Numbered from the stretch's first letter, positions 8,310-19,619 are shown. The stretch is 64,000 nucleotides of DNA from Caenispirillum bisanense (GCF_039523075.1 NZ_BAAAEP010000020.1:12756-76755), one strand, 5' to 3'. Notes: generated by a model not told the origin, from the letters alone. Made by a program: numbers and translations.

Positions 8310-9344
8310 TCACTGCAGCATGCGCTCGGCCTGCGGCGGCAGGAACTCGGCGGTGAACACGTCGGCGACGGCCGGCTTGGCGGCGATGCCGAAGGCGTAG
8401 GTCACCTGCTCGATGGCCTTTTCCATGCGCGCTTCGTCGATGCCGCCCATGCCGTTGGCCTTGACCTCGTCGGTCAGCACGTTGTTGTCGATGGCCATGC
8501 GCAGGCGGTCCATCTCCAGCGCCGGGTCGATCAGCGGGTCGGCGGCCTTGACGGCGGCGATGCCGGCCTCGGGGTCGGCGATGACGTCGCGCCAGCCCTT
8601 CACCACCGCGCGCAGGAAGCCGGTGATGGCCTGCGGGTTCTCCGCCATCAGCTTGGGCGAGGCGATCAGGCCGTTGCCGTAGAAATCCAGGCCCTGGTCG
8701 CGGTAGGTCCAGATGTTCAGGTCTTCGGCCTTCACGCCCAGTCCGCGCAGGTTGAGCAGGCTGGTGAAGTAGAAGCCGGAAATGCCGTCGACGTCACCGC
8801 GCAGCAGCATGGGTTCGCGCAGCGGCGGGTCCATGCTTTCCCAGGTGACCTGCTCCTTGTCGATGCCGGCGGCCTGGGCGAAGGCCGGGAACAGCTTGCG
8901 CGGGGCGTCGAACACCGGGGCGCCGAGCTTGCGGCCGACCATCTTCTCCGGGCTGTCGATGCCGCTCTTCTTCAGGGTGAACAGGGCGAACGGCGGCGCG
9001 TTGTAGATGACGAACATGGCCTTCATGGCCTGGCCGGGGTTGCTGGCGTTGAACTCGATCATCGAGTTGATGTCGGCCATGGCGATGTCGTAGGCGCCCG
9101 ACGCCACGCGGGTGACGGCGCCCGAGCTGCCGTTGCCCGAGTCGATGGTGACGTTCAGCCCCTCGGCCTCGAAATAGCCGCGCTCCTTCGCCAGCAGGAA
9201 GCCGGCGGCGGGGCCTTCGAACTTCCAGTCGAGCGTGAACTTGACCGGCACCAGATCCTTGGCCTGGGCGGCACCGGCCGCGGCCAGGGCGAGGGCGGCA
9301 ACGCCGGCGGCGGCGAGCGTCTTGCGCAACAGCATGAAGGTCAT
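8310..9344 (-). CDS. ABC transporter substrate-binding protein (NMT1/THI5-like)
   Basis: 344-residue periplasmic binding protein. A Sec signal peptide is visible (LLRKTLAAAGVAALALAAAG, cleavage likely after AAQAK), and the mature domain shows the NMT1/THI5 pattern (PVKFTLDWKFEGPAAGF, GSGAYDIAMADINS-like core). The start at 9344 is preceded by GGGAGA at good distance; an upstream in-frame extension to 9470 lacks signal-peptide character. Related proteins bind pyrimidines (ThiY), riboflavin or sulfonates. As first gene of the importer operon, it faces the xdhA promoter, so a purine-type ligand is the working guess. Confidence 0.85.
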   Translation of the reverse strand: MTFMLLRKTLAAAGVAALALAAAGAAQAKDLVPVKFTLDWKFEGPAAGFLLAKERGYFEAEGLNVTIDSGNGSSGAVTRVASGAYDIAMADINSMIEFNASNPGQAMKAMFVIYNAPPFALFTLKKSGIDSPEKMVGRKLGAPVFDAPRKLFPAFAQAAGIDKEQVTWESMDPPLREPMLLRGDVDGISGFYFTSLLNLRGLGVKAEDLNIWTYRDQGLDFYGNGLIASPKLMAENPQAITGFLRAVVKGWRDVIADPEAGIAAVKAADPLIDPALEMDRLRMAIDNNVLTDEVKANGMGGIDEARMEKAIEQVTYAFGIAAKPAVADVFTAEFLPPQAERMLQ

Positions 9345-9455
9345 GACGGGGGATCTCCCAGAAGGCGAAGCGGCGGCGCGTGCGTTGGCGCCCGGGTGGG
9401 CATGCCCGGCCTCCCACCGGGTCATGCTCATCTCTTGCTCATTTGCGAGCCATGC

Positions 9456-9496
9456 ACGATTTTTAACCATCAGGATAAAAATTGTCGACGATTTTT
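9456..9496. promoter_or_regulatory. Divergent control region of importer and xdhA with GntR-type operator
   Basis: The 218-bp region between the importer (start 9344) and xdhA (start 9563) contains TTGTCGACGA at 9482-9491, which fits the FadR/FCD-type consensus TnGTnnACnA. The 9-mer ATTGTCGAC at 9481-9489 also occurs twice before the GntR gene of this cluster (20371-20391). ACGATTTTT is repeated at 9456-9464 and 9488-9496, 32 bp apart, about three helical turns. I infer joint control of both operons by the GntR protein encoded at 19616-20350. No convincing -35/-10 pair was assigned. Confidence 0.55.
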
Positions 9497-9562
9497 CCGT
9501 CCAATGTCTGCAATAATGGCGACCACGGCCCGCAGAGGCCGACCACCGCCGCGGGAGGCCGG

Positions 9563-10959
<1,397 letters not shown>

Positions 10960-10963
<4 letters not shown>

Positions 10964-13281
10964 CCGTCGACACCTCCCGGCCCGCCGCCCGGCGCGGCGG
11001 CGTCCATGCCCCCGTCGCCCACGACAGCGCCCTCAAGCACACCACCGGCGAGGCACGCTACATCGACGACATGCCGGAGCCGCGCGGCTGCCTGCACCTC
11101 GCCCTGGTCACCAGCCGCTGGCCGCACGCCCGCCTGACCGGCCTGGATGCCGCCGCCGCCCTGGCGCTGCCGGGGGTGGAGGCGGTGATCACCGCCGCCG
11201 ACATTCCGGGCCGCAACGACATCGGCGCCATCATCCCCGGCGAGCCGCTGCTGGCCGACGGCGTGGTGGAGTACGTCGGCCACCCGGTCGCCGCCGTCGC
11301 CGCCCGCGATCTGGAGACCGCCCGCCGCGCCGCCGCCCTGGTGACGCTGACGGCGGAGCCGCTGCCGGCGGTGCTTGATGTGCGCGCGGCGGCGGCGCGC
11401 GACCATGTGCTGCTGCCCGCCACCGTGTTCCGGCGCGGCGACCCCGCCCCCCACCTGGACGCCGCCCCCCACCGCCTGCGCGGCGAGGTGATGGTCGGCG
11501 GTCAGGATCATTTCTATCTGGAGACCCAGGCGGCGCTGGCCATCCCGCAGGAGGACCGCGACATGCTGGTCCACTCCGGCACCCAGCACCCGACCGAGGT
11601 GCAGCACATGGTCGCCCGCCTGCTGGCCGTCGACATGAACGCGGTGACGGTGGAGGTGCGCCGCATGGGCGGCGGCTTCGGCGGCAAGGAAAGCCAGGCC
11701 ACCATCGTCGCCGGCATCGCCGCCGTCGCCGCCCGCGTCACCGGCCGGCCGTGCAAGCTGCGCCTCGACCGCGACACCGACATGGAAGTGACCGGCAAGC
11801 GCCACCCCTTCCTGCTGCAGTGGGACGTGGGCGTCGATGCCGACGGGCGGGTGCTGGCGGTGGACATGCGGCTGGCGGCCGATTGCGGCTGGTCCGTCGA
11901 CCTGTCGCCGGGCGTGGTGAGCCGGGCGCTCAGCCATGCCGACAACGCCTATTTCTATCCCCACGTCCGCCTCACCGGCCTCTACTGCAAGACCAACACC
12001 CAGTCCAACACCGCCTTCCGCGGCTTCGGCGGGCCGCAAGGGATGATGGCGGCGGAAGCGATGATGGACCACATCGCCCGCGCCCTGGCGCTCGATCCGC
12101 TGGAGGTGCGGCGGCGCAACTTCTACGGCCCCGGCGGCCGCGACCTCACCCCCTACCACCAGACCGTCGAGCATTTCCGCCTGCCGGCCATGGTGGAGGC
12201 GGTGCTGACCTCCAGCGACTACGCCCGCCGCCGGGCGGAGATCGACGCCGCCAACGCCGCCAACCCGGTGGTGCGGCGCGGCCTTGCCCTGTCGCCGGTG
12301 AAGTTCGGGGTGTCGTTCAACAAGCCGGAGATGAACCAGGCCGGCGCCCTCGTCCATGTGTATACGGACGGCTCCATCAGCCTGAACCACGGCGGCACGG
12401 AAATGGGCCAGGGCCTGTTCGTGAAGGTGGCGCAGGTGGTGGCGGAAGTGTTCGGCGTCGATCTCGCCCGCATCAAGCCGACCGCCACCACCACCGGCAA
12501 GGTGCCCAACACCTCCCCCACCGCCGCCTCGTCGGGCACCGACCTCAACGGCATGGCGGCCAAGGCGGCGGCGGAGACCATCCGCGCCCGCATGGCCGAG
12601 CATGCCGCCACCCTGTTCGGCACCACGGCGGACGAGGTGATCTTCGCCGACGGCCGGGTGCGGGCCGGCAACCGGGTGCTCAGCTTCGCCGAACTGGCGG
12701 AGGCCTGCCATGTCGGGCGGGTGTCGCTGTCGTCCACCGGCTTCTACCGCACACCCAAGATCCACTTCGACCGCACCACCAACACCGGCCGCCCGTTCTT
12801 CTACTTCGCCCACGGCGTGGCGGTGAGCGAGGTGGCCGTCGACACCCTCACCGGCGAGTGGCAGCCGCTGCGCACCGACATCCTGCACGACGTCGGCGCC
12901 TCGCTGAACCCGGCCATCGACAAGGGACAGATCGAGGGCGCCTTCATCCAGGGGCTCGGCTGGCTGACCATGGAGGAGCTGGTGTGGGACGGCGACGGCC
13001 GCCTGCGCACCCACGCCCCCAGCACCTACAAGATCCCCACCGCCCGCGACGTGCCGCCCGACTTCCGGGTGGAGCTGCTGGCCGACGCGCCCAACGAGGA
13101 AGCGAGCATCTTCCGCTCCAAGGCGGTAGGCGAGCCGCCGTTCATGCTGGCGATCAGCGTCTGGCTGGCCCTGCGCGATGCGGTGGTGAGCCTCGCCCCG
13201 CCCGGCCGCGTGCCCGACCTGCCCGCCCCGGCGACGCCCGAACGCATCCTGATGGCGGTGGAGGCGGCGAGGCAGCCATGA
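10960..13281 (+). CDS. xdhB: Xanthine dehydrogenase molybdopterin-binding large subunit
   Basis: 773-residue catalytic subunit carrying the molybdenum cofactor, where purine hydroxylation takes place. Recognisable segments are the N-terminal hammerhead domain (GEARYIDDMPEPRG), GGQDHFYLETQAAL, RRMGGGFGGKESQ, the Moco region with AFRGFGGPQGM, GGTEMGQGL and, near the C-terminus, VGEPPFMLAISVWLALRDAV with the catalytic glutamate. The length is that of bacterial XdhB. Translation starts inside the xdhA stop and ends in the xdhC start, so the three subunit genes are tightly coupled. Confidence 0.95.
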
Positions 13282-14057
13282 CCACCCCGCCCCTCCCCGA
13301 TGACTGGCGCCTCGCGCTCACCGACCTGGACGGCCGGGCGGAGCCGCATGTGCTGGTGACCGTCATTGAAACCGTCGGCTCCACCCCGCGCGAGGCCGGC
13401 GCCAAGATGGTGGTGACGGCGGATGCCTTCTGCGGCTCCATCGGCGGCGGCGAACTGGAAAGCGAGGCCCAGGCCACCGCCCGCCGCCTGCTGGCCGAAG
13501 GCGCCACGGCGCCGGTGGTGGAGAAGGTGCTGCTCGGCGCCGACCGCAACCAGTGCTGCGGCGGCGGCGCCACCCTGCTGTTCGAGCCCTTCGCCGCCCC
13601 CGCCGTCACCGTCGCCCTGTTCGGCGCCGGCCATGTGGCGGCGGCGCTGGTGCGGGTGCTGGAGGGGACAGCCGTGCGGGTGATCTGGGTGGACGAACGC
13701 CCCGACGTCTTCCCGCCCGCCGCCCGCGCCGTCATCCGCCGCACCGACGACCCGGCGGCGGAGGCGGCGACCCTGCCGGCCGGCGCCCGCGCCCTGGTCA
13801 TGACCCACAGCCACGACCGCGATTTCGAGATCCTCGCCGCCCTGCTGCGGCGCGACGACCTGGGGCCGCTCGGCCTCATCGGCTCGGCCACCAAATGGGC
13901 CCGCTTCCGCAAGCGTCTGCTGGCGGCGGGGCTGCCGCCGGACCGGGTGGCGGCGGTGGCCTGCCCGGTCGGCCTGCCCGGCATCGGCGGCAAGCGTCCG
14001 GCGGAGATCGCCATTGCGGTGGCGGCCGACCTTCTGAAAACGGGAGAGACGTCCTGA
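13278..14057 (+). CDS. xdhC: Xanthine dehydrogenase accessory protein XdhC
   Basis: 259-residue Moco-binding chaperone that receives the cofactor, promotes its sulfuration and inserts it into XdhB. The N-terminal XdhC_CoxI domain is visible (VIETVGSTPREAGAKMVV, GSIGGGELE with conserved Cys in NQCCGGG), followed by the Rossmann domain (VALFGAGHVAAALVRVL and GLIGSATKWARFRKRL). It overlaps xdhB (ATGA) and the following uraD-uraH gene (TGATG). The location directly after the structural genes is the standard order. Confidence 0.93.
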   Translation: MTTPPLPDDWRLALTDLDGRAEPHVLVTVIETVGSTPREAGAKMVVTADAFCGSIGGGELESEAQATARRLLAEGATAPVVEKVLLGADRNQCCGGGATLLFEPFAAPAVTVALFGAGHVAAALVRVLEGTAVRVIWVDERPDVFPPAARAVIRRTDDPAAEAATLPAGARALVMTHSHDRDFEILAALLRRDDLGPLGLIGSATKWARFRKRLLAAGLPPDRVAAVACPVGLPGIGGKRPAEIAIAVAADLLKTGETS

Positions 14058-14929
14058 TGGAGAAACTGACCCTCGACGCCGTGGCGGCGCAGGACGAAGC
14101 CACCTTCGTCGCCACCTTCGGCGGTGTGTTCGAGCATTCGCCGTGGGTGGCGGAACGGGTCGCCCGCGCCCGCCCCTTCGCCAGCGTCGGCGAAATGCAC
14201 GAGATGATGATGGGCGCGGTGGAAGCGGCCGGCGAGGACGAACAGCTGGCCCTGCTGCGCGCCCACCCCGACCTGGCCGGCCGCGCCGCCCTGGCCGGCG
14301 AACTGACCGCCGCCTCCACCTCCGAACAGGCCTCGGCCGGGCTCGACAGCCTGACGGCGGAGGAGATGGACCGTTTCACCGACCTCAACACCGCCTATGG
14401 CATGCGCTTCGGCTTCCCCTTCATCATGGCCGTGCGCGGTGCCGACAAGGCGCGCATCCTGGCCGGCTTCGAAAGCCGCATCGGCAACTCCCGCCAGGAC
14501 GAACTGGCGCGGGCGCTGGCGGAGGTGGGGAAGATCGCCTGGCTGCGGCTGCTCGGGCTGGTGCAGCACGCGCCCACCGGCCGCCTGACCACCCATGTGC
14601 TGGACACCGCCGCCGGCTGCCCCGCCGCCGGCCTGCCGCTGGCGCTCTACCGGCTGGAGGGGGAGGACCGCACCCTGCTCGGCCGCTTCGTCACCAACGA
14701 CGACGGCCGGCTCGACGCCCCTGCCCTGGCCGGGCCCGACCTGCTGGCCGGCACCTATGAATGGGTGTTCGAGTGCGGCGTCTACTTCGCCCGCAGCGGC
14801 CATGCCACCACGGCGCCGCCCTTCCTGGACCGCGTGCCGCTGCGCTTCGGCATCGCCAACCCGGAAGCCCACTACCACGTCCCGCTGCTGCTGTCGCCGT
14901 GGTCGCTCTCCACCTATCGCGGAAGCTGA
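14057..14929 (+). CDS. OHCU decarboxylase-HIU hydrolase fusion (UraD-UraH)
   Basis: 290-residue bifunctional enzyme converting the urate oxidase product 5-hydroxyisourate into (S)-allantoin. Residues 1 to about 170 are the OHCU decarboxylase (RAHPDLAG with the catalytic His, STSEQASAGL, FGFPFIMAVRG). The remainder is the transthyretin-related HIU hydrolase (LTTHVLDTAAGCPAAGLPL) ending in the diagnostic YRGS. The order decarboxylase then hydrolase matches plant allantoin synthase (TTL). There is no stop or frameshift between the domains. It overlaps xdhC and precedes the urate oxidase gene, so all steps from xanthine to allantoin are encoded together. Confidence 0.93.
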   Translation: MEKLTLDAVAAQDEATFVATFGGVFEHSPWVAERVARARPFASVGEMHEMMMGAVEAAGEDEQLALLRAHPDLAGRAALAGELTAASTSEQASAGLDSLTAEEMDRFTDLNTAYGMRFGFPFIMAVRGADKARILAGFESRIGNSRQDELARALAEVGKIAWLRLLGLVQHAPTGRLTTHVLDTAAGCPAAGLPLALYRLEGEDRTLLGRFVTNDDGRLDAPALAGPDLLAGTYEWVFECGVYFARSGHATTAPPFLDRVPLRFGIANPEAHYHVPLLLSPWSLSTYRGS

Positions 14930-14938
14930 CGCCCCACC

Positions 14939-16177
14939 ATGGACCTCGCCCTGCTCGACTGGCTGAACCTGATCGGCCGCTGGATACACCTGATCGTCGG
15001 CATCGCCTGGATCGGATCGTCGTTCTACTTCGTCTGGCAGGACAACAGCCTGGAGCCCACCGCCGACGACCCCGACCGCAAGCGGCTGCACGGCGAGATC
15101 TGGATGGTCCACGGCGGCGGGTTCTACCACGCGAAGAAGTACAAGGTGGCGCCGCCCGACCTGCCGGCGCACCTGCACTGGTTCAAGTGGGAGGCCTATT
15201 CCACCTGGATGTCGGGCATGGCGCTGCTGGCCATCGTCTATTACCTGTCCGGGCCGGCGATCATGCTGCCGCCGGGCAGCGGCCTCGGTCATGCGGGGGC
15301 GGTGGCGGTGGGGCTCGGCGCCCTGGCCGGCGGCTGGATCGTCTATGACCTGATGTGCCGCAGCCCGCTCGGACGCGACGACCGCTGGCTGGCGGTGGGG
15401 GTGGTGGTGTTCGTCACCCTGCTGACCTGGGGACTGACGCAGGTGCTGGCCGGCCGCGCCGCATTCCTGCACGTCGGCGCGACGCTCGGCACCATCATGG
15501 TCGGCAACGTGTTCTTCGTCATCATCCCCAACCAGCGCCGCATGGTGGACGCCATGCGCCGGGGCGAGACGCCCGACCCGGTGCTCGGCCTCAAGGGCAA
15601 GCAGCGCAGCGTCCACAACACCTATTTCACGCTGCCGGTGCTGTTCCTGATGATCTCCAACCACTACCCGGCGCTCTATGGCCACCCCTATTCCTGGGCG
15701 GTGCTGCTGGGGGTGGGGGCGGTGGGCGCGCTGGTGCGCCATGCCTTCGTGCTGCGCCACGGCGGCCGCATGCGCGGCTGGATGCCGCCGGCCGCCGCCG
15801 CCGCCATGGTGGCGGTGATGGTGGCGACGGCGGCCAGTCGCTCCCTTGCCCCGACGCCGGCCGTCGCCGCCGGTGGGGCGGGGGCGGACGCGGACGCCGC
15901 CGACACCCTCGGCCCGGTGGTGCTGCGCATCGTCGAGCAGCGTTGCACCGCCTGCCACGCCGCCGCCCCCAGCTTCGACGGCTTCGACGAGGCGCCGAAG
16001 GGCATCCGCCTGGAAACCCTGGCCGACCTGCGCCAGTGGTCCGGCCCGGTGATCGAGCAGGCGGTCACCGGCGAGGCCATGCCGCTCGGCAACGTCACCG
16101 ACATGCAGCCGGAGGAACGGGCCCTGCTCGGCCGCTGGCTGTCCTCTCCCGCCGCCGCCCAAGGAGCCGCGCGATGA
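14939..16177 (+). CDS. puuD: Membrane-bound urate oxidase with cytochrome c domain (PuuD type)
   Basis: 412-residue inner-membrane protein. The N-terminal part (to about residue 300) has multiple transmembrane segments (IGRWIHLIVGIAWIGSSFYF, GTIMVGNVFFVIIPNQ) of the former DUF989 family. A C-terminal cytochrome c domain carries heme motif Cys336-x2-Cys339-His340 (RCTACHA). Such fusions are known as PuuD, an unusual urate oxidase proposed to pass electrons to the respiratory chain instead of making peroxide. It follows the uraD-uraH fusion by 9 bases and overlaps puuE (ATGA), which fits oxidation of urate to 5-hydroxyisourate. Confidence 0.92.
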   Translation: MDLALLDWLNLIGRWIHLIVGIAWIGSSFYFVWQDNSLEPTADDPDRKRLHGEIWMVHGGGFYHAKKYKVAPPDLPAHLHWFKWEAYSTWMSGMALLAIVYYLSGPAIMLPPGSGLGHAGAVAVGLGALAGGWIVYDLMCRSPLGRDDRWLAVGVVVFVTLLTWGLTQVLAGRAAFLHVGATLGTIMVGNVFFVIIPNQRRMVDAMRRGETPDPVLGLKGKQRSVHNTYFTLPVLFLMISNHYPALYGHPYSWAVLLGVGAVGALVRHAFVLRHGGRMRGWMPPAAAAAMVAVMVATAASRSLAPTPAVAAGGAGADADAADTLGPVVLRIVEQRCTACHAAAPSFDGFDEAPKGIRLETLADLRQWSGPVIEQAVTGEAMPLGNVTDMQPEERALLGRWLSSPAAAQGAAR

Positions 16178-17115
16178 CCCCTCCCGCCGCCGCCCTGCCG
16201 CCCTACCCCCGCGACCTGATCGGCTACGGCCGCGACGTGCCGCACGCCGGCTGGCCCGGCGATGCCCGCGTGGCGCTGCAGATCGTGCTCAACTACGAGG
16301 AAGGCGGCGAGGCCTGCATCCTGCACGGCGACCCCGCCGCCGAAGCCTACCTGCAGGAAGTGCCGGGCCTGCCGCCGCTGGTCGGCCAGCGCAACATGCA
16401 GGTGGAAAGCATGTACGAATACGGCAGCCGCGCCGGCTTCTGGCGGCTGATGCGGCTGTTCGAGCGCCACGGCATCCCCATCACCGTCTACGCCGTCGCC
16501 ATGGCCCTGGACCGCCACCCCGACGCCGCCGCCGCCATGGTGGAGGCCGGCCACGAGATCGCCAGCCACGGCCTGCGCTGGATCGACTACCAGACCGTGC
16601 CCGAGGAAGTGGAGCGCGAGCACATCCGCCGCGCCGTCGAGATCCACACCCGCGTCACCGGCTCCCGCCCGCTCGGCTGGTACACCGGCCGCGTCGGCCC
16701 CAACACCCGTCGGCTGGTGGCGGAGTACGGCGGCTTCCTCTACGACGCCGACAGCTACGCCGACGACCTGCCCTATTGGGAGATGGTGGCCGGCACGCCG
16801 CAGCTCATCGTGCCCTACACGCTCGACAACAACGACATGAAGTTCGCCACCCTGCACGGGCTCGGCACCGGCGAGGACTTCTATACCTACCTGCGCGATG
16901 CTTTCGACGTGCTGTACGAGGAAGGGGCGGAGCGGCCGAAGATGATGTCCGTCGGCCTGCACTGCCGCCTTGCCGGGCGGCCGGGGCGGCTGGCCGGGCT
17001 GCGGCGGTTCCTCGACCACGTGCAGTCCCACGACCGGGTATGGATCACCCGCCGCCTCGATATCGCCCGCCACTGGCGCGAGCGGTTCCCCGCCCCCGCC
17101 GTCGTGGAGGCTTAG
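16174..17115 (+). CDS. puuE: Cofactor-independent allantoinase (polysaccharide-deacetylase fold)
   Basis: 313-residue PuuE-type allantoinase opening allantoin to allantoate. The sequence shows the expected start (YPRDLIGYGRDVPHAGWPG), LNYEEGGEACILHGD, EIASHGLRWIDYQ and the late DNNDMKFAT segment characteristic of the family. It belongs to the NodB/polysaccharide deacetylase superfamily rather than to the zinc amidohydrolase allantoinases (AllB). The ATG lies within the puuD stop. It is the last gene of the plus-strand purine operon and converges with the M20 gene, whose product is likely to act further down the pathway. Confidence 0.93.
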   Translation: MTPPAAALPPYPRDLIGYGRDVPHAGWPGDARVALQIVLNYEEGGEACILHGDPAAEAYLQEVPGLPPLVGQRNMQVESMYEYGSRAGFWRLMRLFERHGIPITVYAVAMALDRHPDAAAAMVEAGHEIASHGLRWIDYQTVPEEVEREHIRRAVEIHTRVTGSRPLGWYTGRVGPNTRRLVAEYGGFLYDADSYADDLPYWEMVAGTPQLIVPYTLDNNDMKFATLHGLGTGEDFYTYLRDAFDVLYEEGAERPKMMSVGLHCRLAGRPGRLAGLRRFLDHVQSHDRVWITRRLDIARHWRERFPAPAVVEA

Positions 17116-17142
17116 GGGCGCCGCCCGGCGAGGGCAAACATA

Positions 17143-18366
17143 CTACCCTAGCAGCGCCGCCAGCGCCGCCGCCACCGCCGCCGTTGCCTTGCGCAGGTCT
17201 TCCAGCACCAGCTTCTCGTCGGCGCGGTGGGCGTTGGCGTCGAGCATGGAGCGCGGGCCGGCGCCGTACAGCACGGTCGGGATGCCGGCAGCGGCGTAGT
17301 GGCGGGCATCGGTGTAGAGCGGGATGCCCACCGTCGGCACCGGCTCGCCGAAGGCCGTTTCCGCCGCCGTGCTGAACGCCGCAGCCAGACGGTCGGCGCC
17401 CTCAACCGGGCCGAAGGGCTCGGCCAGCATGATGCGGCGGGTGGTGACGGTGATGCCCGGCAGGGCGCGCGCCGCCTCGTCCAGCACGGCGATGATCTCC
17501 GCTTCCACCGCCGCCGGGTTTTCTTCCGGGATCATGCGGCGGTCGAGGCGGAAGGTGATGCGGTCGGGCACCACGTTGGTGTTGATGCCGCCCTCGATCA
17601 GCCCCACCACCAGAGTCGGCGACTCGATGCCGGTCACCGCCGAGCGCCGCTCCGCCAGCCGGCCGCGCATGGCGTAGAGGGCGGTGAGCAGGCGGGTGGC
17701 GGCCTCCAGCGCGTCGTGGCCGGTATCCGGCCGGGCGGCGTGGGCGGAACGGCCGGCGACGGTCACCTCCAGGTGCAGGCAGCCGTTGTGATGGGTCACC
17801 ACCTGATAGGAGAACCCCGCCGAAACGGCGAAGTCGGGGCGGCTGAGACCGCTGTCGAGCAGCCACTTGGGGCCGATGGCGCCGCCGGCTTCCTCGTCAT
17901 AGGTCAGGTGCAGCTCGACCGTGCCGCGCAGGGCGGCGCCGGCCTGCTCCAGCGCCTTGAGGGCGAAGGCGTAGGTCGCGAAGTCGGACTTGGAGACGGC
18001 GACGCCGCGGCCGTACATCACCCCGTCCACCACCTCGGCGCCGTAGGGATCGTGGCTCCAGCCGTCGCCGGGGGCCACCACGTCGCCGTGGGCGTTGAGC
18101 GCCACCACCGGCCCGTCGCCGAAGCGCTTGCGGACGATCAGGTTGACCGCCGAGATCATGCCGTTGGCGGCCACCAGATCAGCCGGCACCGGGTGGCGCT
18201 CTACCGTGAAGCCCAGGTCTTCCAGCAGCTCGGCGGCGCGGGCGGCGTGGGGGCCGCAGTCTCCCGGCGGGTTGTCGGACGGCACCTTCACCAGCTCGGC
18301 CAGGAAGCGCACCTGATCGGCGTGCAGGCCGTCGACGGCGGAACGGAGGGCGGCGAAGTCGGTCAT
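17143..18366 (-). CDS. M20-family metallohydrolase (ArgE/DapE type)
   Basis: 407-residue dizinc peptidase-fold hydrolase. The metal-binding and catalytic motifs are ALNAHGDVVAPGDGW, LTYDEEAGG (general-base Glu) and a C-terminal YGAGP segment; the dimerisation/lid domain follows LEVTVAGRSAHAARPDTG. The usual GRGAxDMKGG element reads YGRGVAVSKSDFA, a variant with Ser for Lys-Gly and Asp displaced. It is the last gene of an operon with a GntR regulator and an AllC-like enzyme and overlaps the latter (start 18366, neighbour stop 18363). Context suggests a ureide or carbamoyl substrate; this is not provable from sequence. Confidence 0.8.
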   Translation of the reverse strand: MTDFAALRSAVDGLHADQVRFLAELVKVPSDNPPGDCGPHAARAAELLEDLGFTVERHPVPADLVAANGMISAVNLIVRKRFGDGPVVALNAHGDVVAPGDGWSHDPYGAEVVDGVMYGRGVAVSKSDFATYAFALKALEQAGAALRGTVELHLTYDEEAGGAIGPKWLLDSGLSRPDFAVSAGFSYQVVTHHNGCLHLEVTVAGRSAHAARPDTGHDALEAATRLLTALYAMRGRLAERRSAVTGIESPTLVVGLIEGGINTNVVPDRITFRLDRRMIPEENPAAVEAEIIAVLDEAARALPGITVTTRRIMLAEPFGPVEGADRLAAAFSTAAETAFGEPVPTVGIPLYTDARHYAAAGIPTVLYGAGPRSMLDANAHRADEKLVLEDLRKATAAVAAALAALLG

Positions 18367-19619
18367 CCGGGGGTGTCCTCGGCAAGCTGCAGAAGGGTAT
18401 CGAGCAGCACGGCGGCGGCCGTGCCGGCATCGGCGGCGGTGATGCTCTCGGCGGGATTGTGGGAGATGCCGCCGGCGCAGCGCACGAACAGCATGGCGAC
18501 GGGTGTCACCGCCGCCATGGCCATGGCATCGTGGCCGGCGCCGCTCATCAGCCGGTGGACCGGCAGGCCGGCGCGGGCGACGGCGGCGGCGAAGGCCGCC
18601 ATCAGCGCCGGATCGCAGGGGGTGGCGGCGTTCTCGTGCAGCGGCTCCTGCGCCAGCCCGAGCCCACGGCGGGCGGCGACGGCGGCGAGGGTGTCGTCCA
18701 GATCGGCCAGGGCGGCGGCGCGGGCGGCATCGTCGGCGGCGCGCAGGTCGATGGTGAAGCGGGCGGCGCCGGGGATGACGTTCACCGCCCCCGGCAGCGC
18801 CTCGATGCGGCCGACGGTGGCGACGACGCCATGGTCGCGGCCGACCGCCTCCACCGCCAGCACTGCCTCCGCCGCCCCGGCCAGGGCGTCGCGGCGGCCG
18901 TCCATGGGCACGGTGCCGGCATGACCGGCCATGCCGGTCAGGGTGACGGCGCGGCGGGTGGCGCCGGCGATGGCGGTCACCACCCCCACCGGCAGGCCCA
19001 GGCGCTCCAGCTCCGGCCCCTGTTCGATATGGACTTCGAGATAGGCGCGCAGCTCCTCCGGCCGCCGCGCCGCCTGCTGCCAGCGGGCAGGGTCGCAGCC
19101 GAAGGCGGCCAGAGCATCGCGCAGGGGGATGCCGTCGCGGTCGGGGGTGTCGAGCACGGCGGCATCCAGCGTGCCGGCCAGCGCCCGGCTGCCGATCAGG
19201 GTGGCGCCGAAGCGCACCCCTTCCTCGTCGCCGAAGCCCGTCACCTCCACCGCCACCGGCAGGCGACGGCCGGCGCGGTGCAGCGCCTCCACCACGGCGA
19301 TGCCAGTGACGACGCCCAGCATGCCGTCATAGCGGCCGGCATCGCGCACCGTATCCAGGTGACTGCCGATGACCACCGCCGGCGCCCCCGGCCGCGCGCC
19401 CTCGTAGCGGCCGATCAGGTTGCCGAGCGGATCGACCCGCACCGCCATGCCGGCGGCGGTCATCCACTCCGCCACCAGGGCGTTGGCCTCGGCATGGCGC
19501 GGCGTCAGGTAGGTGCGGGTGAGGCGGCCGGGCTCCTCGGTCAGGGCGGCGAGGGCATCGCAGCGGGCGAGCAGGGCCTCCCCGGCGGTGGCGGCCTCCA
19601 GCCGCGGTGCAGGGCTCAC
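18363..19619 (-). CDS. allC: Allantoate amidohydrolase-like M20 hydrolase (AllC/HyuC family)
   Basis: 418 residues of the Zn-dependent amidase/carbamoylase family. Visible motifs are VIGSHLDTVRDAGRYDG, TGFGDEEGVRFG, EVHIEQGPELERLG, MAGHAGTVPMDGRRDAL and the C-terminal CAGGISHNPAES. AllC removes ammonia and CO2 from allantoate to give ureidoglycine; N-carbamoyl-amino-acid hydrolases have the same signature. The position beside xdh-puu genes and a GntR regulator favours allantoate. The start is a GTG at 19619 that overlaps the GntR stop (GTGA), so the regulator gene is first in this operon. Confidence 0.8.
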   Translation of the reverse strand: MSPAPRLEAATAGEALLARCDALAALTEEPGRLTRTYLTPRHAEANALVAEWMTAAGMAVRVDPLGNLIGRYEGARPGAPAVVIGSHLDTVRDAGRYDGMLGVVTGIAVVEALHRAGRRLPVAVEVTGFGDEEGVRFGATLIGSRALAGTLDAAVLDTPDRDGIPLRDALAAFGCDPARWQQAARRPEELRAYLEVHIEQGPELERLGLPVGVVTAIAGATRRAVTLTGMAGHAGTVPMDGRRDALAGAAEAVLAVEAVGRDHGVVATVGRIEALPGAVNVIPGAARFTIDLRAADDAARAAALADLDDTLAAVAARRGLGLAQEPLHENAATPCDPALMAAFAAAVARAGLPVHRLMSGAGHDAMAMAAVTPVAMLFVRCAGGISHNPAESITAADAGTAAAVLLDTLLQLAEDTPG

